Assembly (NCBI GenBank): GCA_002049455.2 | Contig: KV919033.1 | Location: 39,843 to 103,842, forward strand | Direction: 5' to 3' | DNA: 64,000 nt | DNA from: Porphyra umbilicalis | Lineage: Eukaryota; Rhodophyta; Bangiophyceae; Bangiales; Bangiaceae | Part shown: in pieces, positions 22,805 through 33,055 of the stretch | How positions within the stretch are numbered: position 1 is the first letter of the stretch | Layout of the letters: the number at the start of each line of letters is the position of its first letter | Translations under genes and position numbers: made by a program | Notes under the pieces: model-generated | The model's database searches: none | Seen by the model: the letters and a program-made list of their open reading frames with translations, nothing else | What the model was told of the DNA's origin: nothing

Positions 22805-24337
22805 CGTCCGTGATCCGCCGCGCGGCCGCCGTCCACGCGGTACGCCGCCGGCGTCCCGCACTGCGAAAAAAACCAAAAGAAACAAGCGCCAAAGGACAGC
22901 ACCCAACCTACCGAGCGCTCGTCAAGTGCCGCAATGCGCACCCCAATTGCGCTCCACGTGCTCGCGCGGCACACCTGGTGTCAAGACGAAACGGCCGCGG
23001 CACACGCGCACATTGCTCAGCGACGCGCCAGTGAGGACCAACCGCCACTACCGCCCGCGCTCCGACCCAGCGGCGGCGGCGTGGCCGGGCGCGGTGGCGG
23101 CAGACGCGCACGTCGGGCGCCGGGGAGGCCGTACCAGGCCGGCGGGTGCCGTCAGGCGCACCCACCAAGCAGCGAATCTCGCGGAGCCGGGCCGGCCCGG
23201 CCGACCCGCAAGCGCACAGGCAGCAAGCCGACGCGGACCGACCAACGGCTCCCGCCGACGGGTGCGGGCAGCCGCGTGTGTGCCGCAACGCCGACGCACA
23301 TCCAGTGGCGGCGGCGCGCGACGCCGCGTGGAAGGCCGGCCCGATGCAAGCGGCGGCGGCGCTGGGGAAGGAGGGAGCGAGGGGGGGGGCGGGCGCACCG
23401 CCGCGCGCCGGACGCGTCGAGTCGGTCGGGAGGGGGGCGCGGACGCTGCGAGTGCCGCGCACGATGCGCGCGGCAGCGGCTTGCGGGGGGAGCGCCGCCT
23501 GCGGGGTGAGCGGTCGTGCCGCCCCCACCCCGCCGCTTCCGCGGTGGCGTGATGGTGGCGCGGTGGCGGCAAGGCGAGGGGGGGTGGCGCCGAGGGCCTG
23601 TCCTGTCGTGGGTGTGTGTGTGACTGGGGAGCCACGCGCTGCAAGCACGATGGCCCCCGGTTGCGCATGCAGACGCTGGGCGCCTGGACGAGTCCTTAAG
23701 TCCGCGAATCAAGCCCCGATGATGGCGCGCGAATGGAGGGGGATGATGCGGTCCAGCGCGGCCGCCAGCGTTGGGCACGTGGGTGAGCAACGCACCCATT
23801 GGCTCGTGGCGGCTCAGCTCGATGGTTCCATTGGCACCTGTGAGCGGTCAGGCCCCTGGGCCTCAACAAACTGTACTTGGGATTCATTCGCATTCGCGCC
23901 TCAACGCGCACTACATCCAGATGATGTCTTGTTGCAGTGCGCGAACAATTTTCTTGTAATTTTTCAGAAAGAAGTTGAAAGATCAGGTCATGGTACTCAA
24001 ACTCCTTCCTGCTATGACAGAGCATTAAGTTCTCTTAACCTGGAAAATAGCAGCCTACGATGCCGCCTCGCGTCTGGGGTGTCCCACCAGCGGACGGACC
24101 GTGCGAGTCGCTGACTTCTATCACAGCCGTCCCTTTGTGCGACCTCTTTAACTCAGTTGTCCCTCGGCCTTCTTGGCTCGTGTCTTCATCTGGTTTCCCG
24201 CGGCAGAGTTTCGTGGCGCCTGCTCCGACTCCCTCGACGGCGGTGGCGACTGGCTGTTGGCGCCGCTCTGGGTGCACACAGCTGTCTCTAGTGGCTGTCG
24301 CGGACAGGTGTCGCATCGCCGACACGATTTAGTCGGC
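22805..24337. other. Intergenic, GC-rich then AT-richer
   Basis: Between the divergent YAK1-like and TPR genes. Long frames at 22900-23700 exist on both strands because of GC content and show no domain. From about 23850 to 24110 the DNA is more AT-rich. No element recognised. Confidence 0.5.
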
Positions 24338-25736
24338 ATGGTCGAGACGGAGCACGTGGAGGCCCCCCCCACCGCCGCTGCTGGCGATGAGTCGTTCCCC
24401 AATGGTGCGGCCAATGGCGCTGTCGGCCCGACCCATCGCCGGTCGTTTGCGCTCGTCGACGCTGGCCCGTGGGGCGTGCCCCTCACCTGCACGGTGCTTT
24501 CCTGGTGGACGGGGGGGGGTGGGTCGGCGACGAATGCCACCACGGAGCATGCGGTTAGCGATGTCGCTGACGCAGCCGCCCGGGGAATCCCACATGGGAC
24601 TCTTTGTTCCCGTACGTTTGGCATAGGGTGGGCTCTTGTTTTCTTCCACATCTGATTTGGTATGAGGTTTGCGCGTCTTGCGGGTTTGGTTGCTGCAGGT
24701 GGGACATACAAGGCTGGCCTGTCTTTTGGACGATGCATCTGAAGGGTTTCGTACCTGACGCCACGCACTTGTTACGGTCCAGCTTTCTATGCTTCCTTTT
24801 CTGGCCCTGGTTCTCTTCCTTTGCAACTGCCCTGATTGCTCTCTTTTCTTGTTCGCGCTCTACGCTATTTCCCCCACACAACAGTCACGGTTGAAGCGCT
24901 CGGTGGGGCCACGTCTGTGACGTTTCCGGTCGGTTCAGATACCCCCGCGGCCTATTTGGCCGAGGCGCTGGCAGGCATCCCCCCCCATCCGCCTGCCGTC
25001 GCGGTCATTCACGCGTCCCCATCGGCCGACACCCCCCTCACCTCGCCCCTGCCCAAGACGCTGGCCACCATCACGGTCCACGCGGTCACCCCCCCCCCCC
25101 CCCGCCGCACACCAAGGCGTCGGCGACGGCGCTCCTCTCCGCCGCCTTGCGGTCGGGTGCCCCCCCGCCCGCGGCACGGGCGGCGTTTGCCGCCGCCGGC
25201 GCCGCCGCGGAGGCGGCGCTCCCCACCACCCCGCCCCCCGACGGGGCGGCGTTGCGGGCCAACGCGGCGCTCGGGCGGCTGCGCGCCGGCCACGGCGTTG
25301 CCGCCATTGCGCACTGCGACGCGCTGCTGGGGGCGGGGGGGGGGGGGCTGCCCCGCCCCCTCACCGTCAAGGGCCACTACCGCCGCGCGCAAGCGTGGGC
25401 GACCGTCGGCGCGGGCGGGGGCGGGGAGGAAGGCGCCGGGGGCGTTGGCCCCCGCCTGGCCCTGCTGGACGCTGTCGCCGCGGCGGCGGCGGCCGCCGCC
25501 CTCCCATCGGATGGAGAGGAGGCGGCGGTGACGCCCGCGGCGGCAGCCGAGGTGACCGCCCTCGTCACCCGCCTCGGGGGGGTGGTGGCGGCCACGGAGC
25601 GCGCGGCGATGCAGGCGTTTGTGGGCGCCTGGGGGGGGGTTGGGGGGGGGGGGGGGGGGTGCCCCTCTACGGCAGTGGGGGTAGTGGCGGGGGGGCACCC
25701 GCGACGGCCGTCGCTGAGGCGGGGGAGCGGGCGTGA
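24338..25736 (+). CDS. TPR-like protein, reading frame broken at two homopolymers
   Basis: A tetratricopeptide-like protein of unknown partner. Proposed exon 1 is 24338-24611, and exon 2 begins at 24885 after a CACAACAG acceptor. The joined codon is in frame and leads to LTVEALGGATSVTFPVG. The frame is lost at a run of 15 C (25089-25103), where the neighbouring frame takes over with HTKASATALLSAALRSG. It then runs through the TPR-like segment ALRANAALGRLRAGHGVAAI / VKGHYRRAQAWATVG, the alanine/arginine pattern of co-chaperone TPRs. A second shift, at the G-run near 25640-25660, gives the natural-looking end VPLYGSGGSGGG...AEAGERA and stop at 25736. Without that shift the frame wanders on to 25926. 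Exon 1 is less certain than exon 2. Confidence 0.55.
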
Positions 25737-28223
25737 TGTGGGGCGGTGGCCGCTGCGGTGTGGAACGGGGACGGCGCAATGTTCCTGCGTGTATGCGTAC
25801 GCTGCGCGGCCACTGTGCAGCCGGCGATTTTCGGAAGGAGCGGCAACCCAGACGCCCCGATCAGCCGGCGGCCGCACCATTCTGCGGACTGCTCGCGGCT
25901 GTTTGTCTCGGTGGCTTGAACTCTGATGCTGCCGTCGGCGTCGAGGTCACACCTGCCAGCGTCCCCGTGCAGCTGCTGTTTGGGCTGTGGGAGGTGTGTG
26001 CGGAGGATGCTCGCTGCTGCGGACACCGGTGCCATCCATGCCACCGGGCAGTGCGCTCGCGACACGACTTTCCCTGTGGTTGTGGCGCCTCTTGCGGCCG
26101 ACGGGGGCAGCATCTATGAGAGCATGGCCTGGCAACCACCGCGGCAACAGTGGTGGACGCGACGCGGCTCGCACAGGACGTCATTGGCGGCGTGGCCGTT
26201 GCGGCCGCTGTTCGCACCCTCGTCGAAGGAGGGAGGACTCCCGTCGCTGTTGGTGGCGCCGTCACGTCTCTTATCGCCACCCCACCGTTGTGACCCAGCT
26301 GCCGTTTTCCAAGGGCGGTGCGGATGTCGACGTGTCGGTGGTGCCCGCGGAGGCCGCAGCAGTGGGAGCACTGGCATCGGTGACATGAAAGACATGAGGA
26401 AGAAAGGCTGTGGCAACACCTCGTGCATTTCGTTTGCTTGAGGGCGCGTTTTTTTTGTTTGCCTCGCGCGTCGAGCTGCTTTTCGGCCATCGCGTGCCTC
26501 AGGGTCGGCTCGACTGTTTCGTTTTCTGGCCTTTGCCAGGACGGCCATGGGGAGACCTATTGGCGAGACGATTCAGTGCCTCTTCTAGGAGTTGACGCGG
26601 GCACGGCTATGAAGCCGTCGTGCCCCGTGACGCCTGCCCTTGTTTTGAGTAACTCAAGCATCAATTGTTTATTGTGCATGCATTCCCGTCCTCCGTCGGC
26701 CCTATCTGCTGTTTCCAGCTGGACAGTGGCGGCGCAGCTCCCACAGCTGTGTGCACTGCAGCGGCGGTCTCGCCAATGGACCAGCTGCACGGTGCGGTCA
26801 CCAATCGAGTTTGGCCGCCCCGGGAGCCGCCCCACCGGTCGGATCCAGCGTCGGCGCGCCCGAGCGGCGCGACGCTGCAGCGTTGCGCGGGGCAGGCTCC
26901 CGACGCCTCTGTAGTCTCATCATGGATCAATCAGTGATTGATCATCTGCCTGTCATGGATACGTGGCCACCTACCAGCGGCACTGCGTGGCTTCCGCGCC
27001 GGCATCCACCCCTCCGTCGGGCCACCAGACACGCAGCCAAGACGACCAGCGCACCGCGCATCGTCGCGCGGGGCCCCAGCGCGTGCTGTCCTGGCTGCTG
27101 CCAACGGCTGGGGGTCCACCCATTGGAAGACCTACAGTCAGACCCTCCTCGTGCGGCCGCGCTTCCACCACCAACGCCCGTTGGGCGCCCCGCCTCCTCG
27201 GTGGTAGAGATGGGTGGCGGAAACGGGCCTGCGCGAGAGCAAGAGGTGCGCGGCGCCCGTGACCCGTTGGCATTTGGTGCCTGCCAGGAACAGACTGCGC
27301 CTGCCGCCTATGGAGCGTAGACGCCCCCGCTACGTCGGGCGCAGTCAGGACGAAGAGATGCGCGACACGGCGTGCTCCATACTCGTGCGCCTACGCCTTG
27401 CCTGTCAACTGAGGCCGCCGGCCACGAGGCGTTGCCGACCGAATCTTGAGCGCGCAAGCGTTACGCAATCGTCTCGGCTCCAACAGAATGGACCCCGGGA
27501 TAGGGTGGCAAGCTGCCAAAGACAACGTCCAGCGCGCCACGCCTCTGCACGCCTTGGATCCCGGGCACTGCCCAAGCGAGCTGGGCGCGCGCCCCGCCCC
27601 GGTCGGCGCGGCAGCGTCAGGCCCTGCACGAGGCACCTCTCCTCCTCCGCCACCCTCTTACAGCAGGTGATCCACGCCTCCCGCCGCGCGGACGCGCGCC
27701 ACCCGCGGCCGCAGCAGAGGGGCGTCCGGAGGAGCACCCGCCCCCCCCCCCCCCGCGAGGCGCCGCCAACGGCCAGCCGAGGGGCCTACGTGAACCCCCG
27801 CCCCGCCCGTTGCGTTGACGCAACGCGGACGGGCGGCGGCGGGGGGCCATTGCCGGGGCGGGCCCGCCCCCCGCTGCCACCGCGGTCACCCCCCCGCGGC
27901 ACGGCGGCACGCGCAACGTTGGCGCGGCCCGGACGTGCGGGCGACGTCTCAAACGGCACACCGCCGCCGCGTCCGCCCGACCACCCGCCGCCCGCCGCCG
28001 ACCGCGCGCGCGCGCCGCCACCCGCCGCGGCCCCGAAACGCCGTCTGCCGCCGCGCCCGTCGCTGTCGCGCCGTGTGTGCGCCGCGGGCGGCCTCGCCGC
28101 CGCCGCCGCCATTGCTCGTGCCGCGCAGAGCAAAAAAATCGGCATTGTGCCCGCCGCGCCGACGCCGTGCCCGCGGGGCCCCCCACCCAGGCGCGGGCGG
28201 TGCACCGGCGGCGGGCCGCGGCC
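25737..28223. other. Intergenic, with coding-like fragments in several frames
   Basis: No intact gene. At 25920-26390 short protein-like stretches appear in three different plus frames (for example GVEVTPASVPVQLLFGLWEV, then FPVVVAPLAADGGSIYES, then ADVDVSVVPAEAAAVGAL). This could be a decayed gene or chance. The rest (26400-28200) shows nothing recognisable apart from a palindrome at 27808. Confidence 0.4.
27808..27825. promoter_or_regulatory. Palindrome resembling a bZIP site, upstream of the bZIP gene
   Basis: CGTTGCGTTGACGCAACG: eight-base arms CGTTGCGT / ACGCAACG around TG. It contains TGACGCAA and TTGCGT, resembling CRE or C/EBP-type half-sites. It lies about 400 bases upstream of the bZIP start codon. 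Function is inference. Confidence 0.35.
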
Positions 28224-28479
28224 ATGGCCGCCCCCCCCGAACTGTGGGTGCCCCTCCAAGACCTGTGGGCGGGCGACGACGCGCCGCCCGTCGACGCGGC
28301 ACCCGCCCGGCCGCTGCCGCTGCCGCGGGCGGCCGTCGACGCGCCGGCGCCCATCATGATGGCCGACGCGACGGCGGGGGCGGGCGACGGCACGCCCGCC
28401 GCGCCACACCGCGCGGCGGGGGGGCGGGGCTGGGCCGCCGGGCCGTCGGGCGCGACCGACGGCGGTCGCGGTGTTCCCA

Positions 28480-28528
<49 letters not shown>

Positions 28529-28896
28529 TGGCGGCAGCAGCTCCTCCCCGCGCCGGTTAGTGTACCTGGCGCCGGCCGACGGGCGGCCGCCGCTGGCGGG
28601 CGTCACCGCCCACTTTGCCCCCGACCGGCCGGTCGCCGACGCGCACGCCGCGTCGGCGGCGGCGGCGGCGGTCGCTGGCGCTGGCGGGCGGGTCGGAGCC
28701 GCCGCCGTCACCGCCGCCGCCGGGCCTCGGTGGTCGACGACGGTGACGGCCGCCCCGCCCCCCTTTGACGGCGCCGCGGTCGCCCTGTCGCCCGTCACGC
28801 CCGCCATTGAAGCGGGGTCCGCGTGGCCGCCGCCGCCGCCGCCGACCATGGCGGCGGCGCTCTTCCCGTCCGCGGCCCCATTGACAGGGCCGCTGT

Positions 28897-28944
<48 letters not shown>

Positions 28945-29592
28945 CGGTCGGGAGCACCGGGGCGGCGGGGGCCGGGGGCGGGCGCCCCCGCCCTGGCCCC
29001 CCCCGCCGGCGGCCGCCCCCCGCGTGGCCGTCACGGACCGCGGGGCGGCGGTGCTCGCGGCCGACCCCGCCGCCCTGTCGCCGGCGGGGCGGCGGGAACT
29101 CCGCGGGTGGCTGCGGTACGTCAAGGCCGCGCGGCGGGGCGGCGGGCGGGGCGTCGGCACGTGGGGGGGGGGGGGGGGGGTGCCACCCCCCGTCGCGGGC
29201 CTCGTTGGGGGGGGGGGCGCCGGCGACGCGCCGCCGCCGCCGCCGACGCCGCCGCCAGTGGTGACGGCGGGCGCGGCGGCGGGGGCGGCCACGGGGCGGG
29301 GTGGACGCCCGCCGCCGGCGCCCCTCACGCCCCCCCCCGCGGCGGCGGCGGCGGGGCACGGGGCGGCCACCCCCCCCTCGGGGTGGCCGTCGACAAGGCC
29401 TCCCGCCGCGTCATCCGCAACCGGGAGGTCGCCCTCCGCGCGCGGCAGGCGGCCAAGGCGCAGCTGGCGGGGCTGGAGGCGACGCACGCGGGGCTCGTGG
29501 CGGAGAATGGGCGCTTGCGGACGGCCAACGCGGGGCTCGAGCGGCGGCTGGACGGCCTGGGGGAGGGGGAGGGGGGGGAGGGAAGAGGATGA
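28224..29592 (+). CDS. bZIP transcription factor, frame broken at two C-runs
   Basis: DNA-binding protein with a C-terminal basic leucine zipper. The ATG at 28224 opens MAAPPELWVPLQDLWAGDD, a plausible acidic activation start, followed by long Gly and Pro tracts. The frame moves at an 8-C run (28997-29004) to one encoding VAVTDRGAAVLAADPAALSP and RRELRGWLRYVKAARR. It moves again at a C-run near 29369-29376 to the zipper frame. There ASRRVIRNREVALRARQAAK carries the N-x7-R signature, followed by four heptad leucines in LEATHAGLVAENGRLRTANAGL, and the protein stops at 29592. The three frames chain smoothly only if each C-run is one base too long or short, so sequencing or assembly error is as likely as true damage. 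Overlapping long open frames on the minus strand are composition shadows. Confidence 0.75.
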
Positions 29593-29958
29593 CCGTTGGG
29601 GGGGGGAGGGGGGGGGGGTGATGACCACCACTGCATGTCGGGCGACTTTTTTTTTTTTCGAGGGTGGGCGCACCGGGGGTGCGCGCCCCTGCCGGCCGAT
29701 GGCGGTCAAGACGGGTTTTCCAGCCACGCACGGATGGAGGCGGGCCGCTGCCCTGCCGCCGGCGCCGCCCAGAGTGCGCGCACCCCCACGTGCTGCGACG
29801 GTGACGGTGAGCACCGGGGAGGAGAGGAGGGAGCATTGGTCCGAGGCGGTTGAGGGGCAGGGGACCCAGGGAAACAAGCGCGCGCGGGTGGCGCGGCGGC
29901 GAGGGGACACACAGGGACACTGCAGAAAAAAAAGTAAGGGATGTAACCCGCACGCGAC
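29593..29958. other. Short intergenic between convergent genes
   Basis: The 3' flanks of the bZIP gene and the AI-2E-like gene. It holds a G-rich stretch and a 12-T run near 29648. Nothing else. Confidence 0.5.
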
Positions 29959-31596
29959 CTAGGGTACCTGCTTGACCTCCACATCCTGCGCGTCGGTAGC
30001 CTCCCCCGCGGGCAGCTGCTCCGCCGGCGTGGCACCCGGCACGGCCAGCTGCCGCAACAAAAACACCGTGACGGGCACGGCGAGGAGCAGCCCCGGCACG
30101 CCATACATGTGCTCCGCCACGTACAGCACGACGAGCACCAGGATGGGGTGGAGGTGCAGGTGCGCCGAGTAGATTTGCGGGTTGAGCACGTACGCCTCCA
30201 CGACGTGGACGCCCGCAACCATGAGCAGCACGCCGCCGCTCTTGGCCAACCCGCAATCCGAGAGCGCGAGCACGAGCATCGGGAAGGTCGACACAAACAC
30301 GCCCGCCACGGGGATAAAGGAGCAGAGGAGGGTGACGAGGGAGAGGAAGCCAATGCCAGGAATGCCGAGCAGCATCAGCCCGAGGGTGGTCAGGGAGGTG
30401 TTGACGAGCGCAATCATCGTTTGCGCCTCAAACGATTTGCCGAGCACGTCGGCAAAGTCGCCGAGGCGCGGCGCCAGCTCCAGATACGCCGTCCGCGCGC
30501 GCGAGTGGCGGAGGGACCGCACGCCCTGCGCGATGCGGGGGAGGTCCCACAAAAAGATGGCCGAGAAGAGGATCGCGACCAGCCCCTTAAAGGCGGTCTT
30601 GGTCGACTGCCCGACGAGGCGCGTCAACACCGACGCGGCCTTGGTCACATACCCGCGGATGGAGAGTTGGAGGAGGATGCCAAGCCGCCGCGACCGCTCG
30701 GGCGTCCACGCACTCGCGTCGACGGCGGGCGCGTCGGGGACGGTGCGGAGGAGGCGCCGCGCCTCCCGCTCCTTGGCCGACGTGGAGTAAAAGGTGGACG
30801 AGGGGGCTTCCCCGGCCGCCGCGGCGGCCGCCGCCGTTGCGGCGGCGCTGCTGCTCCCACTGGCGGCGGCGGCGGGGCCGAGCCCCCCCCCCGCCGGCAA
30901 CCGCCCGCCCGCCGCCGCCGCCGTCTCGTCCAACTGCGGCGGGTTGAGCGCAATGATGACGGCCGACTCGAGTTTGCCCGCCAGCTCATCACCGAGCGAC
31001 CGCCGGATCCCGTCGGCGACAAACACGTACGGGTTCTCCGACTGCATCGTGCGGATAAAGTATTGGGATTCGCGGATGACCGTCGGCACGGTCATGATGC
31101 TAAACGCGCCAATGAGCGACACGATGAGCGCATAGTAGGCGGCCACGACGGAGCGGCGAGGGAGGCGCCCCGACGACACCCGACCCGCCCACCGCACGAC
31201 CGTTTGGCCAATGTAGCCGAGGATAAAGGCCATGAGGATGACCGAAAGGAAGGATCGCAGGGCGACGAGGGCGCCGAAAAAGGCCGCCCAGATGGCGACG
31301 CGTTTGAGGGGGATCTTGGCAAGGAGCGTCTCGACATTCTCCTCGTCGGCGGGCGCGCCGGCGTTGCTGCCGCCGGGGCCGGCGGCGGCGCCCGCACTGG
31401 CGCGGGGGGTGGCAACCGCCGGGGCGCCACCGGGTGGGCGGCCGACGCGGGGGTGACGGCGGGCGGCTGCCGCTGCCGCCGCCGGCCGAGGCCACCGGCC
31501 GCACGCCGCGCGCCGGCCGCCCGCAAAGGCGCTCAGCCGTAGGCCACGGCTGGCGGCTGGCGCCACAAAGGCGCCGGCCCACGGGCGGACGGCCAT
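29959..31596 (-). CDS. AI-2E/PerM-family (UPF0118) multi-pass membrane protein, probably plastid
   Basis: 545 residues from the ATG at 31596. The first 80 residues are basic and Ala/Arg/Pro-rich (MAVRPWAGAFVAPAASRGLRL), suggesting a plastid transit peptide. Family features: an early hydrophobic pair with SFLSVILMAFILGYIGQTVVRW, a long low-complexity insertion (about residues 235-290), then VAILFSAIFLWDLP, the SLTTLGLMLLGIPGIGFL block, LLCSFIPVAGVFVSTFP (the conserved IPxxG motif), and VVEAYVLNPQIYSAHLHLHP followed by LYVAEHMYGVPGLLLAVP. Bacterial members export diverse small solutes or exchange sodium and protons, and cyanobacteria and plastids carry relatives. Substrate unknown. The gene is divergent from the next one, 1.46 kb apart. 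Confidence 0.9.
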   Translation of the reverse strand: MAVRPWAGAFVAPAASRGLRLSAFAGGRRAACGRWPRPAAAAAAARRHPRVGRPPGGAPAVATPRASAGAAAGPGGSNAGAPADEENVETLLAKIPLKRVAIWAAFFGALVALRSFLSVILMAFILGYIGQTVVRWAGRVSSGRLPRRSVVAAYYALIVSLIGAFSIMTVPTVIRESQYFIRTMQSENPYVFVADGIRRSLGDELAGKLESAVIIALNPPQLDETAAAAGGRLPAGGGLGPAAAASGSSSAAATAAAAAAAGEAPSSTFYSTSAKEREARRLLRTVPDAPAVDASAWTPERSRRLGILLQLSIRGYVTKAASVLTRLVGQSTKTAFKGLVAILFSAIFLWDLPRIAQGVRSLRHSRARTAYLELAPRLGDFADVLGKSFEAQTMIALVNTSLTTLGLMLLGIPGIGFLSLVTLLCSFIPVAGVFVSTFPMLVLALSDCGLAKSGGVLLMVAGVHVVEAYVLNPQIYSAHLHLHPILVLVVLYVAEHMYGVPGLLLAVPVTVFLLRQLAVPGATPAEQLPAGEATDAQDVEVKQVP

Positions 31597-33055
31597 GATG
31601 ACACTATCGGGAGTGCCGCAGCAAAGGAGGTGATGGGTGGAGGGCGGAAACGTAGAGGGGAAACAAATCAGGTCAGGAGGGCGTGGGGAGGAGACGGTAG
31701 GGGGACAGTGGAAGAAACGGTTCCCAGGGGAGAAGAGGAAACCCAATACACAGTGTATTTCACGGGATACGAGCCACGCGTGACGTACTGGTGCGTACAG
31801 GAGGTGGGGGAGGGGCACCCGCGCCGGTCGTAGCCAAAGTTCGACCCAGGGCGCCGCAGATGGGACCAGTGGTGGACGGAACCGGGGGGCCGCGGGCTCC
31901 AAAGTCGAATGGGCGGGGGGCGGGCGAGAGGCCAAGAGGGCGCCGGGCGGGACGGCGGCGGGACGGCCTTGCGTGCCGCGCCGCCGGTCGGGCAAGGAAG
32001 AGGACGACGGGCCCTGCGAGCGCGGCGGTCGCAGCGCGGATGCAACCGTGGGCGAAGCGGGAGCGCCCCAATCCGAGATGGCCCGCCGCTCCAGGAGCGT
32101 GTGAGCAGTCGGGGTCAGTTGGGGGGCTGCCCGCCAGCCAATCGGGGCATCGAGAGAGATCAGGAGCGCCAATAGATCCGTGAGGATCTCAGATGCAATC
32201 CGGGCTCGGGCAATTGCACGCGAAAGACAGAATCAATCGCTGGTAATTGTCGCATCGAATGGATGACGACGGATCGGGCCCCGAACGCCCCGCGCGTCGT
32301 GCTCGTCGCCCTCTTTCTCCGCGCCCGCCCAGCAAAAATTTACATCCCCCCTCCCGGCGGTGCGGGTGTACGCCCCCCGCAGCCTCTGCCGCTGGGAGAG
32401 GTACGTCGGCGCGGTGGAGGAGGTCGGCCGTGTGGTGGTGGCTACCCCACGGCAGCCTGCCCGTGCTCTCGTCTGGCCGTGACGGCGGACGTGCCCGGGC
32501 CTTGCGTGGCCAACGTTGGCGCCGCCTGCGACCGCTGACGGCGACATGCAGGCGAGGAGAGCGCTTTGGGCGTGAGGCGCCGGCAGGGGCTCGGCCCGCT
32601 GCCCCACCCCGCTGCCTTTTTCGTCGGTTGGTCCCCGTTTTCTTGTTTGAGCTTTCAATGCGCGCTGTCGTCGCGTTGCCCTTAATCTGTTGGCACCGGG
32701 CGCTGCGCGAGCTGCATGCGTGTGGGGGAGGCGCCAACCGCGCCGGGAAGCGGGAGAGGATTTGGAGGGGGGTGATGACTCGTCGGGTGTCGTGGGAGCG
32801 CGCGCACAGTCGTGGTGGTCTCGTCGGTTGTCCGAGGTCGACGGCCGGTCGTGACGCGACCTGGCCGTCTGCTCGGCCAGCCCCCCAGCTCTGAACTTTC
32901 CTGCCGTGCGTGGTTACTCGGTGTTTCTACCCTTCCCTTCCTCCCCTGCTCTCGCACCTCCAATTGGCTGGTACTTGCCTTCCCTCCTCCCTCTGCCTCC
33001 TCTGCTCCCCTTCAACCTTCCCCCTTGCCGGCGGCGCCCGCGTTGGGTGTCCATC
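31597..33055. other. Intergenic between divergent genes
   Basis: A shared 5' region for the AI-2E-like gene (minus) and the helical-protein gene (plus). The CT-rich stretch 32930-33050 before the ATG at 33056 looks like a 5' UTR. No TATA box recognised. Confidence 0.5.

Noticed and set aside
27617..29359. A 580-codon minus-strand open frame opposite the bZIP gene
   Set aside because: Its translation is random Arg/Gly/Ala text, and its openness follows from the GC-rich codons of the plus strand. The plus strand carries a real bZIP domain.
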